Program-made: the position numbers and the translations under genes
Part shown: piece after piece, positions 55,168-63,242 of the stretch
Layout of the letters: every line of letters starts with the position of its first letter
Position numbering within the stretch: position 1 is the first letter of the stretch
Assembly: GCA_034007295.1 (NCBI GenBank)
Contig: JAVERC010000002.1
Location: 124,001 to 188,000 of the forward strand
Direction of reading: 5' to 3'
Length of the DNA stretch: 64,000 bases
From: JACKCP01 sp034007295
GTDB lineage: Bacteria > Desulfobacterota > Desulfobacteria > Desulfobacterales > JACKCP01
The notes under the pieces: generated by a model
What the model was told of the DNA's origin: nothing
Database searches by the model: none
What the model saw: the letters and a program-made list of their open reading frames with translations, nothing else

Positions 55168-56100
55168 ATGGCTGGCAAATATATAGTAAATATTATAAAT
55201 GGCGGAAAAATAAGAACCCTAACATTTTCGGGGACGTTTGCAATCTCCTGTATAATTGGCATATTGATTTTTATTTCAGGGACATTGTTTTTGTCTTATG
55301 ATTATATTTCTGTTAAAAAGTCAGACTTAAAATTGTTAAATGCACAAAAGGACATTGAAAGAAAAAACGAGCTTATAGAATCTCAGAGAAACAGACTACA
55401 CTATTTTGCAGAAGAAATAAATTTGATTAGAGAAAAGCTTGTAAAGCTAGATCAGTTAGAGGAAAAAATCAGGATAATTGCAGATTTAGGCAAAAAAAAT
55501 GATAAAAACAGCGATGACAACGGTATTTTTGGCATAGGTGGAATTATGCCTGAACCTTTGGATTCAAGGATCAGCTTAGATAATTCTCATAGTTCACTTG
55601 TAAGAGATATTAGTGAAAATTCTGATCTTCTTAAAGATATTTCTTCGGTAAAGATAGAAAGTATGGAAGAACTTTTAGGCTCCCTTGAAGCTAAAAGAAG
55701 TATGCTTGCTTCTACACCAGCAATAAGACCTGCAAAGGGATGGATAACATCCCCCTTTGGGTATAGGGAATCACCTTTTACAGGGAAAAAAGAATTTCAT
55801 GAGGGTTATGATATAGCAAATAAACACGGGACGCCAATTTTTGCACCTGCAGACGGGATAGTTTCTTTTGTGGGCAAAAGAGGTTTTCTTGGCAATGCTG
55901 TGCTTTTAGACCACGGCCATGGAATAATTACAAAGTACGGCCATTTAAGTGAAGCACTTGTTAAAGCAGGACAAAAAGTTAAAAGAGGGCAGCAGATTGC
56001 GAAAATGGGCAATACAGGAAGAAGCACGGGCCCTCATCTTCATTACGTCATATACCTTAATGGCAGACCTGTAAATCCTGAGAAATATATACTCGATTAG
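55168..56100 (+). CDS. Membrane-anchored M23 peptidase (LytM/NlpD-type)
   Basis: 310 residues. One transmembrane segment at about 20-42 (near the N-terminus), a coiled-coil region at about 50-110, and a C-terminal M23 domain from about 190: SPFGYRESPFTGKKEFHEGYDIANKHGTPI (zinc His and Asp), ADGIVSFVG, LDHGHGIITKYGHLS and the catalytic GPHLHYVIY. It is expected to act on peptidoglycan in the periplasm, either as an endopeptidase or as an activator. Its ribosome-binding site is weak. It is followed 6 bases later by repeat copies. Confidence 0.92.
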   Translation: MAGKYIVNIINGGKIRTLTFSGTFAISCIIGILIFISGTLFLSYDYISVKKSDLKLLNAQKDIERKNELIESQRNRLHYFAEEINLIREKLVKLDQLEEKIRIIADLGKKNDKNSDDNGIFGIGGIMPEPLDSRISLDNSHSSLVRDISENSDLLKDISSVKIESMEELLGSLEAKRSMLASTPAIRPAKGWITSPFGYRESPFTGKKEFHEGYDIANKHGTPIFAPADGIVSFVGKRGFLGNAVLLDHGHGIITKYGHLSEALVKAGQKVKRGQQIAKMGNTGRSTGPHLHYVIYLNGRPVNPEKYILD

Positions 56101-56106
56101 ATTAAC

Positions 56107-56255
56107 TAGTGATTGGCCTGAAACGAGAATTTTTTGTTCAGTTTAAGGAAAATGAAAAATTTAACTATTAGGATGCATTTAGTATTTTGAGGTTTAACTT
56201 TTTAAGTTGACTTTAGAATGGACAAAACAGGACGTTTTTATTCAGTAGCAAATTA
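56107..56255 (+). repeat. Interspersed TA-bounded repeat, copy 9
   Basis: TAGTGATTGGCCTGAAACGAG at the left, GACGTTTTTATTCAGTAGCAAATTA at the right, with AGGATGCATTTAGTATTTTGAGG in the middle. It starts 6 bases after the peptidase stop. First of three same-direction copies in this 830-base gap. Confidence 0.85.
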
Positions 56256-56366
56256 AGCCTGTTTAACCTAGATTGAGCGTTTTAATTTTTTTAAATAATT
56301 TAGTATCATTAAGGTTAAATCATGAGCCTCAACTTAAAAAAAATGAGTTTTAGGACAATTGCTATT

Positions 56367-56511
56367 TAGTGATTGGCCGAAAACGAGAATTTTTTGTTCA
56401 GTTCAAGGAAGATGAAAAATTTAACCGCAGGAATACATTTAGTATTTTGAGGATTAAATTTTGAATCTGACGCCGAAATGGACAAAAAAGGCCGTTTTCG
56501 TTCAGCAACTA
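56367..56511 (+). repeat. Interspersed TA-bounded repeat, copy 10 (best-preserved reference)
   Basis: Left end TAGTGATTGGCCGAAAACGAG, right end GGCCGTTTTCGTTCAGCAACTA, bounded by TA on both sides. The two halves are imperfect inverted copies, including AAAAATTTAACC near position 50 and GGATTAAATTTT after the centre, so the whole element could fold into one long hairpin. It encodes no gene; a 70-codon frame that crosses its right end is chance. The 111 bases between it and the copy before, and the 230 bases after it, show nothing else. Confidence 0.85.
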
Positions 56512-56741
56512 AATAACCTAAATTCTGCAAGTATACATTTGGACAAATTTACAAGGCAGAAAGCAGAATTTAGGTATAAAATTAAAATCTTAAAAACGGA
56601 GAAATTATCTTTGTTTTTAAACACAATCTACCCGATAAGTTCCAAAAAAATCTACCTGACAGCCAAAAAATAATCCACAATTATATGCCTGCACCCTATT
56701 TTATATTTCCTTTAAGTCTTTAAATATTATAAAAAATAAAT

Positions 56742-56880
56742 TAATGATTAGCCGAAAACGAAAATTTTGTTTCAATTCAAGTAAAAAATTTAACCTTTTG
56801 GAAACAGTTAATATTTTGAGGATTAAATTTTTAATTTGACTTTAGAATGGACAAAAAAGGCTGTTTTCGTTCCGCAAATA
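56742..56880 (+). repeat. Interspersed TA-bounded repeat, copy 11
   Basis: TAATGATTAGCCGAAAACGA at the left and AAAGGCTGTTTTCGTTCCGCAAATA at the right; middle TAATATTTTGAGGATTAAAT. It ends about 50 bases before the acetyltransferase start, so it may contribute to that gene's leader. Confidence 0.8.
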
Positions 56881-56931
56881 ATTAAAAAAAATATCTTTCA
56901 TTTTTCTTATCACTATAAAATAGGAATTCCC

Positions 56932-57972
56932 ATGGACTATACAGTCTTAAAAAACAAGAAATACACACCAGACCTCAAAACAAAAATCATTCCATTTTCT
57001 CCTGAATATGCAAAAGGAATAGCTGAGCTGACCTATTCTGTTTACAATGATTCATACCCTGCAAAATACTGGTATGACCAGGAACAATTAATAACCCTTC
57101 ATGAAAAAGGCAATATACACAGCCTCATTGGGATTAATGAAAAAAATGAAGTAGTAGGCTGCATTGCCATGTATAAAAGCAGTGCTCCATATGAAAAGCT
57201 TAAGGAAGCCGGAATGATAATGACCGAATTTTCATACAGGGGTGCAAAACTTATTTCAGAACTTGCATCAGCAATGCATGATTATTTCAAACGTGAAAAT
57301 TCCATTGAGGCAGTATACGGTGAGGCAGTATGCAATCATACAATAACTCAAAAAATGTCAGACTCTTCTGGATTTAAAGTTACAGCAGTTGAAGTAGCTC
57401 TTGTACCGCCTTCTGACAGTATGGGAAAAGAGAACAGAATCAGTGAAAGAATTGCCTGTGTTTACTCCTGCTCTATAAAGGATAACAAAGACTTTGTTCC
57501 AGTTTATCTGCCTGAGATTTATGAAAATATATTATCAGAGATTTACTCTTCCATTAATCTTAAAAGAAATCTGAAAAAAGATATAAATAAACCTGAAGAA
57601 ACCAAAACGATTTCAGAAATTGAAGAATATCCCGGACCAAAAGTCAAAAGAGTGAATATATCAAAAACAGGCACAGACTTTAAAACCTTTATTGAAAAAT
57701 CAGTTATAAATGGAGACTTTGAGGTTATTCAGGTTTTTATTTCACTTTCAAGGCACGGGGTAAATGATTTGTGTATGGAACTGAAAAAACACGGATTTTA
57801 CTTTGGTGGAATAATGCCGGTCTGGTTTGGTGATGACGCAATACTTATGCAGAAAACTCCAGACCACTTCAATGAAATTAAAATTTATTCTGATATGGCC
57901 AAAAAAATCCTCAACTTTTCAATTTCAGATTATAATGATTCTCAAAGGATAAAAAATGGAAAAAATTTATAA
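56932..57972 (+). CDS. GNAT-type acetyltransferase-like protein
   Basis: 346 residues. The first ~190 look like a GNAT domain (FSPEYAKGIAELTYSVYNDSYPAKYWYD, then LIGINEKNEVVGCIAMY, and a helix EAVYGEAVCNHTITQKMSDSSGF). The C-terminal ~150 contain LKKHGFYFGGIMPVWFGDDAILMQK, a module whose pattern (GF...P....D.L.M.K) recurs at the end of the next protein. The frame is open 32 codons upstream, but that part lies in a repeat copy; TAGGAATTCCC precedes the ATG at 56932. It overlaps the next gene by 17 bases. The substrate is unknown. Confidence 0.75.
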   Translation: MDYTVLKNKKYTPDLKTKIIPFSPEYAKGIAELTYSVYNDSYPAKYWYDQEQLITLHEKGNIHSLIGINEKNEVVGCIAMYKSSAPYEKLKEAGMIMTEFSYRGAKLISELASAMHDYFKRENSIEAVYGEAVCNHTITQKMSDSSGFKVTAVEVALVPPSDSMGKENRISERIACVYSCSIKDNKDFVPVYLPEIYENILSEIYSSINLKRNLKKDINKPEETKTISEIEEYPGPKVKRVNISKTGTDFKTFIEKSVINGDFEVIQVFISLSRHGVNDLCMELKKHGFYFGGIMPVWFGDDAILMQKTPDHFNEIKIYSDMAKKILNFSISDYNDSQRIKNGKNL

Positions 57973-59257
57973 AAAAATCTTTTTCCCCTCAGATACAATA
58001 CTTTCAGACTCTGTAAATTTTGTTGAAAAAAACTCTGTTGCTTTGGGATGCGACAAAAAAACAGCACTCAAACTAAGGCTTTCATGTGAAGAAATTATTT
58101 CAGCATTATATAAAGATAACAAAAATTTAAATCCTGCTGAAATTTCAATTGAAAACAAAGCTGACAGAACTGTTCTTTCAATTAAAATTTCTCCACTTAG
58201 CCTTGACTTAAAGGCATTTAATCTTGCATATAAGCCTGACCTTGAAAGTCAAAAAATAAATAATCTTGGCCTTGCCATTGCTTCAAGATATGTTGATGAC
58301 TTTTCCATGGAAGAACTTCAATTTGAAAAAATTCTTATAAATTTTTCGGTTAACAAAAAATATGAAGCAAAAATTAAAGACATTGAATCTCCGGGAGAAA
58401 TCAATTTTTACAGGCTTGTAAAACCTTCCAGAGAACTGATAATGGAGTTTGGATCTCTTTTAAACAAGGTTTACAAAACATTTGATTTTTACCCTGATTT
58501 TTTTCATCCCCAAAGACTTAATGATCTTTTAAGCTTTGGAGAACTTTCAGCAGTTATTTCAGTAAATGAAAACAACAAGGTTACAGGAGGTGCATTTGCC
58601 ATTCCAACAAGACCACAAATGCTTGAGTTTTTTGGTCCCTTTGTATTCAGTTTAAATAAAAAAAATGAAACAGCAAAAGACCTTGCCTGCCATTTGCTTG
58701 AAAAAGTTGCAAGGAAAAATTACAAGGGAGTTTTCTGTACTTTTTATGACAATTCATATTTTCCTGAAAAATATTTCATTCCCACAGGAAAAATCCAGAA
58801 TAAAAATCTGCAAAAAACCGCCTGGTATTTCCCGCTTTCAGATGATGAAGGAGGAAAAACATTTATCCATCCATCCATTAAGGATTATGTCTTAAACTCA
58901 ATTGAAAAGCAGGATCTGCCCCGTGATATTCATATTATTGAAACTGATAGTGTTCCCGAAATAAAATCAAGTGTTCTTGCTTCAAAAATTTCAAGGCAGA
59001 CCAAAACTTCAGCAGTTAAAATACTTTTATCCGGCAGTGACTTTGAAGAAAATATCGATATACATATGGATTATTTCAAGGACCTTGGAATTGAAAACTT
59101 TACAGTTGACCTTGATCTCTGTGACAAATTTCAGGCTCTTGCTTCTCCGGTTTTAATAAAAAAAGGTTTTAAACCTTCAATTTTTCTTCCCTGCGGTGCA
59201 AAGGGAGACCTTCTAGTCATGAGCAAAACAATTTCTTTTACAGGAGATGAAAATTGA
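57956..59257 (+). CDS. RsbW-like ATPase domain fused to a GNAT-like region
   Basis: 433 residues. The first ~130 resemble an RsbW/HATPase_c_2 domain: KLRLSCEEIISALYKDN at the N-box, and NNLGLAIASRYVDDFSME in place of the GLGL box. The N-box Asn is not visible at its place (Ser49 in EEIISAL), so ATP binding or kinase activity may be lost. The remaining ~300 hold an acetyltransferase-like region (VSVNENNKVTGGAFAIPTRPQMLEFFG) and the ending LIKKGFKPSIFLPCGAKGDLLVMSK, similar to the preceding protein. Overlaps: 17 bases with the previous gene, four with the next. The function is not known. Confidence 0.72.
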   Translation: MEKIYKKIFFPSDTILSDSVNFVEKNSVALGCDKKTALKLRLSCEEIISALYKDNKNLNPAEISIENKADRTVLSIKISPLSLDLKAFNLAYKPDLESQKINNLGLAIASRYVDDFSMEELQFEKILINFSVNKKYEAKIKDIESPGEINFYRLVKPSRELIMEFGSLLNKVYKTFDFYPDFFHPQRLNDLLSFGELSAVISVNENNKVTGGAFAIPTRPQMLEFFGPFVFSLNKKNETAKDLACHLLEKVARKNYKGVFCTFYDNSYFPEKYFIPTGKIQNKNLQKTAWYFPLSDDEGGKTFIHPSIKDYVLNSIEKQDLPRDIHIIETDSVPEIKSSVLASKISRQTKTSAVKILLSGSDFEENIDIHMDYFKDLGIENFTVDLDLCDKFQALASPVLIKKGFKPSIFLPCGAKGDLLVMSKTISFTGDEN

Positions 59258-60384
59258 AAGAATACCCTTCCATGCTTGTTCCTGATTTTGTTAAGGAATT
59301 TGAGCCATATATTCCCTCAAAACCAGACCATATTTTAAAAAAATACTATAAAGTTTCAAAGCTTCACAGATTAAACAACAATGAAAATCCCCTTGGCCCG
59401 CCAAAGGGTGCTATAAAGGCATTAAACAGCTTAAAACCAAAGGAAATGGCAATTTATCCAAGCGGAGATGCATATGATTTAAAGGAATTCATTGCAAAAA
59501 ACTTAAACCTTCATCCAGACCAGATAATTCTTGGAAATGGAGCAAACGAAATAATTCAGTTTGTCATAAAAACCTATTGCAGCCAGGGAGACAACATAAT
59601 TACCGGAGATAAAACCTTTGCTGTATATGAATGGGTTGCAGAATTTTCAGGAATTGAAGCAAGACTTACTCCAATGAAAGAAAATGGTTTTGACCTTGAT
59701 GCAATGCTTGCATTTATGGATGAGCGTACAAAAATATTTTTTATCTGTAATCCAAATAACCCCACAGGAACCTATGTTGATAAAAAAACACTTGAAAAAT
59801 TTCTTGAAAGCGTTGATGGAAAAGCAATTGTAGTTTTAGACGAAGCTTACTGCGAGTTTGTTGAAAAAGATGACTTCCCAAACGGAGCAAAACTTGTTGA
59901 TAAATACAAGAACCTTCTTGTTTTCAGAACTTTTTCAAAAATGTATGGTCTTGCAGGGCTTAGAATAGGATATCTTATAGGAAGCCGTGAAGCAGTTTAT
60001 GATGTATGCAGGACAAGAATAGTCTACTCAATAAATTCTGCTGCACAGGCAGCTGCAATTGCAGCCTTTGGAGACACAGACCACATAAAAAAAACCAATG
60101 ACCTTGTAAAAACCGGTAAAGCTGTAATTATTCCAAGACTTAAATCACTTGGACTTGAAGTAATAAACGGAGAAGGAAACTATGTGATTGCAGGACTTCC
60201 ATTTAATGATCAGCTTGCATATAGAAAACTCATAAAAAAAGGGTATATGGTCAGGACAATGACTTCTTTCAGGTTTCCAAATCATATAAGAATTACCATA
60301 AGGGAAAAAGATGTAATGGAAGGTCTTTCAACTGCAATGGAAGAATTGATTTATGAAATGACTAATTTTTATTCCGTTGCCTGA
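59254..60384 (+). CDS. PLP-dependent class I/II aminotransferase, HisC-like
   Basis: 376 residues, fold type I. The N-terminal LNNNENPLGPPKGA is the HisC-like start, with LGNGANEIIQF, CNPNNPTGTYVD, LDEAYCEFV, the PLP-binding Lys229 in FRTFSKMYGLAGLRIGYLIGS, and MVRTMTSFRFPNHIRITI near the end. Histidinol-phosphate aminotransferase is the closest class, but its place in this cluster suggests a dedicated amino-acid or sugar-like substrate. The start is TTG overlapping the upstream stop (TTGA), with CAGGAG six bases before it. Confidence 0.88.
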   Translation: MKEYPSMLVPDFVKEFEPYIPSKPDHILKKYYKVSKLHRLNNNENPLGPPKGAIKALNSLKPKEMAIYPSGDAYDLKEFIAKNLNLHPDQIILGNGANEIIQFVIKTYCSQGDNIITGDKTFAVYEWVAEFSGIEARLTPMKENGFDLDAMLAFMDERTKIFFICNPNNPTGTYVDKKTLEKFLESVDGKAIVVLDEAYCEFVEKDDFPNGAKLVDKYKNLLVFRTFSKMYGLAGLRIGYLIGSREAVYDVCRTRIVYSINSAAQAAAIAAFGDTDHIKKTNDLVKTGKAVIIPRLKSLGLEVINGEGNYVIAGLPFNDQLAYRKLIKKGYMVRTMTSFRFPNHIRITIREKDVMEGLSTAMEELIYEMTNFYSVA

Positions 60385-60413
60385 AGCAAAAGGCAGTTTT
60401 TGTTGAGCAACTA
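60384..60413 (+). repeat. Interspersed repeat, copy 12 (remnant of one end)
   Basis: AGCAAAAGGCAGTTTTTGTTGAGCAACTA corresponds to the right end of the repeat (AAAAGGCCGTTTTCGTTCAGCAACTA). It starts at the aminotransferase stop codon; no left end is present. Confidence 0.5.
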
Positions 60414-60435
60414 ACTATAAAATATATGAGCCTTA

Positions 60436-61806
60436 ATGAATAAAACTCATCCTAAAAACCTAAAAAAAATTACTGCATCACTTATAGCCGGACTTTTTCT
60501 TGCTGGTATAGATATGTCAGTTGTAAATGTAATGCTTCCTGTTCTTTCAAAATCATTTCAGGTTTCAATTGATGCTGCAGCAGTAATTATTACTGTTTAT
60601 GTGGGAATAATGGCTGCAACCCAGCTTTTTTTCGGAAGATGTTCAGATATTTTTGAAGCTGAAGGATTATTTTTTACAGGAATTCTTATTTTTACATTCA
60701 GTTCTTTTTTGTGTGCTATTTCTTTTGAGTTTCACTGGCTGATTCTTTCAAGGATTCTGCAAGGGCTTGGAGGTGCAATGGCAGCTGCTGCATCGGGAGC
60801 AGTAATTTTACGAAATTATCCCCATGAAAAAATCGGATCAACACTTGGGCTAATGATGATGGCTGTTGGCATTGGAAACGCATGCGGGCCTCCACTTGGC
60901 GGAATTATGCTCATGCATTTTTCCTGGCACTGGATTTTTGCAGCTCAGGTTCCAATTGGAATTTTGAGCTGCGTTCTCATTGGTTTTAAAGGCTTCAAAA
61001 AAATCAATTCAGATAAAAATATGCAAAAAGGTTTTGATCTTAAAGGCACATTTTTAAGCATGGCTTTGCTTGTTTTTTTCCTTGGTTTTCTTTTCAAGCT
61101 GTCTGCACTTGATATAAAAAATTTTTATACCTTTGCACTGATGTCTGGTTTTATTTTAAGCGGTTTTGTTTTTTATAGGCATGAAAAAAAATATCCCTGC
61201 CCTCTTGTAAGGTTTTCAGTATTTAAAGAAAAAATATTCAAAAATGCATTTTTCCTGAAACTTTTTATTCTCATGATAATGCAGGGCTGGGTAATTATTT
61301 TTCCTTTTTTCATGGTAAAGGTCTGGAACCTTGAGACAGACAAAGTTGGAGCGGTTCTCATGATTCTTTCGGCTGTCATGTTTGCAGCAACTCCTGTTGC
61401 AGGAAAACTTTCTGACAGGGCAGTTGAATGGAAAGTAATGAATTTTGGCTTTTTTCTGGTTATTTGTGCACTACTTTCTTCTTTTATGCTCAAAAACGAG
61501 CCTTCCTTTTTTCTTCTTATACCTTTGATGGCTTTTTTTGGACTTGGAATGTCTTCATTTCTTGTTGCAAGTTCATCAATAATTTTAAAATCTGCCCCAA
61601 AAGGTGAAGAAGGAATGTTTTCAGCCTTTAACACCCTTCTTATGCCAATTGGATCAGCTATAGGAAGTACATTATTTTCAGGTCTTTATATGACAGGAAC
61701 AAATTACGGCGGACAGTTTTTCGGTTTTAGAACAGCAGTTTCTGGAATGTCTTGCATTGGTTTAATTATATTTATTATTCTTTTTTTTAAAACAAAGAAT
61801 AAATAA
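60436..61806 (+). CDS. MFS exporter, DHA2 (EmrB/QacA) type
   Basis: 456 residues, about 14 hydrophobic segments. The first loop motif AGIDMSVVNVMLPVLSKSF is the DHA2-family signature (DxTIVNVALP-like), followed by GRCSDIFEAEG and the motif-C-like GLMMMAVGIGNACGPPLGG in the fifth helix. Expected function: proton-driven efflux of a small molecule across the inner membrane. It is 51 bases after the aminotransferase and probably the exporter of the cluster. The start lacks a clear ribosome-binding site. It is convergent with the response regulator (two-base gap). Confidence 0.9.
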   Translation: MNKTHPKNLKKITASLIAGLFLAGIDMSVVNVMLPVLSKSFQVSIDAAAVIITVYVGIMAATQLFFGRCSDIFEAEGLFFTGILIFTFSSFLCAISFEFHWLILSRILQGLGGAMAAAASGAVILRNYPHEKIGSTLGLMMMAVGIGNACGPPLGGIMLMHFSWHWIFAAQVPIGILSCVLIGFKGFKKINSDKNMQKGFDLKGTFLSMALLVFFLGFLFKLSALDIKNFYTFALMSGFILSGFVFYRHEKKYPCPLVRFSVFKEKIFKNAFFLKLFILMIMQGWVIIFPFFMVKVWNLETDKVGAVLMILSAVMFAATPVAGKLSDRAVEWKVMNFGFFLVICALLSSFMLKNEPSFFLLIPLMAFFGLGMSSFLVASSSIILKSAPKGEEGMFSAFNTLLMPIGSAIGSTLFSGLYMTGTNYGGQFFGFRTAVSGMSCIGLIIFIILFFKTKNK

Positions 61807-61808
61807 AT

Positions 61809-63242
61809 TTATTCCATATCAAGTTTTGAAAGCCTGTATCTAAAAGATCTGAAACTTACATTTAGAAGCCTGGAAGCTTTTTTCTTATTGCCTTTTGTAA
61901 TTTCAAGGGCCTTTAAAAGATAACTTTTTTCAGTTTCAGCAAGAATTTCATCTAAATTTACTCCTGCTTCAACTGAATTAAGGTCAAAACAAAAATCAGA
62001 AGACAATAATTTTTTTTCACCATAAAAAGAGTCTTCCGCTTTTGACAACCCTCTTTTGTGAAATGAAAGGGAAAGGCTTTCTGGAAGAATAATATTTGTT
62101 GATGATAGTGCAACGCTTCGCTCAATTATATTTTCAAGCTCCCTTACATTTCCTGGAAAATCGTATTTCTGCAAAAGGTCAAGTGCGTAGGAAGAAAGTT
62201 TTGATATTTTTTTACCTGTTTCCTTTGAATACTTGTCCATAAAATGTTGGGCAAGGGTTTTTACATCCTCTTTCCTTTCCCTTAAAGGAGGAATTCTAAG
62301 CTCAATAACATTTAAACGGTAAAAAAGATCTTCCCTGAATCTTCCTTCAATAACCTCTTTTTCAAGATTTCTGTTAGTTGCACAAATAATTCTAACATCT
62401 ATGTTAAATTCAATATGCCCTCCAACCGGCTTAATTTTTTTTTCCTGTACTGCTCTTAAAAGCTTTACCTGAAGAGTAATTGGGAGCTCTCCTATTTCAT
62501 CAAGAAAAAGAGTTCCCTTATTTGCAGCTGCAAAAAGACCTTTTTTGTCTTTTTCTGCTCCTGTAAAAGCACCTTTCACATACCCAAAAAACTCACTTTC
62601 CATTAAATTTTCAGGGATTCCACCACAATTTATTACAACAAAAGGGAAATCTTTTCTTTCGCTGTGCTCATGAACAGCCCTTGCAATAAGCTCTTTACCT
62701 GTTCCTGATTCTCCGGTTATCATTATATTGGTTTTTGTCGGGGCAACCTTTTCAATTTTTTTATAAATATCTACCATTTTAAGGCTTGAACCCACAATCC
62801 TGTTAAAATAAATATTCTGCTTCAGGCTTTTTTCAATATCTTCCCTGTCCCTTTCAACTGATTTCATTTCAAGTGCTCTTGAAAGTGCATTTAAAAGATC
62901 ATCATTATCAAAGGGCTTTGGAAGATAGTCATAGGCTCCGTTATTCATTGCCTCAACTGCATTTTCAGTTGTTGCATATGCAGACATCATTATAACTGTA
63001 ATATCAGGATATTTTTTCCTTGCGTGTTTTAAAACCTCTATTCCGCTTATATCACCAAGTCTTATATCACATAAAATCAGATCAAACAGTGCGTCATCAA
63101 CTGCATTAATTGCAGCTTGGCCGCTGTCAGCCGTAAATGTAATATAATCCTGTCTTGAAAGAATTATTTCAAGAAATTCTCTTATTCCCTCATCATCATC
63201 TGCAATAAGAATTTTTTTTCTTTCATCAAATGAATCAATCAA
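61809..63242 (-). CDS. Sigma-54-dependent response regulator, NtrC family
   Basis: 477 residues. The receiver domain has ILIADDDEG and the phosphorylation site Asp59 (LILCDIRLGD), then MMSAYATTENAVEAMNNGAYDYLPKPF. The AAA+ domain has Walker A GESGTGKE at about 173, GAFTGA at about 228 (contacts sigma-54), and GTLFLDEIGELP. The C-terminal Fis-type helix-turn-helix is KGNKKKASRLLNVSFRSFRYRLSKL. No partner histidine kinase is in view. Its ATG overlaps the stop of pyrC by four bases, so they are translationally coupled. Confidence 0.95.
   Translation of the reverse strand: MIDSFDERKKILIADDDEGIREFLEIILSRQDYITFTADSGQAAINAVDDALFDLILCDIRLGDISGIEVLKHARKKYPDITVIMMSAYATTENAVEAMNNGAYDYLPKPFDNDDLLNALSRALEMKSVERDREDIEKSLKQNIYFNRIVGSSLKMVDIYKKIEKVAPTKTNIMITGESGTGKELIARAVHEHSERKDFPFVVINCGGIPENLMESEFFGYVKGAFTGAEKDKKGLFAAANKGTLFLDEIGELPITLQVKLLRAVQEKKIKPVGGHIEFNIDVRIICATNRNLEKEVIEGRFREDLFYRLNVIELRIPPLRERKEDVKTLAQHFMDKYSKETGKKISKLSSYALDLLQKYDFPGNVRELENIIERSVALSSTNIILPESLSLSFHKRGLSKAEDSFYGEKKLLSSDFCFDLNSVEAGVNLDEILAETEKSYLLKALEITKGNKKKASRLLNVSFRSFRYRLSKLDME

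Noticed and set aside
56461..56673. 70-codon forward frame
   Set aside because: It starts in the right half of a repeat copy and resembles the upstream extension of the acetyltransferase frame only because both cross the same repeat end (WTKKAVFV). No ribosome-binding site.
56107..56880. CRISPR array
   Set aside because: Only three copies, each about 140 bases with unequal spacing and diverged sequence; related copies are scattered through the window, and no cas gene is present.
56836..56931. Upstream 32-codon extension of the acetyltransferase
   Set aside because: It is encoded by repeat sequence; a ribosome-binding site sits before the ATG at 56932.
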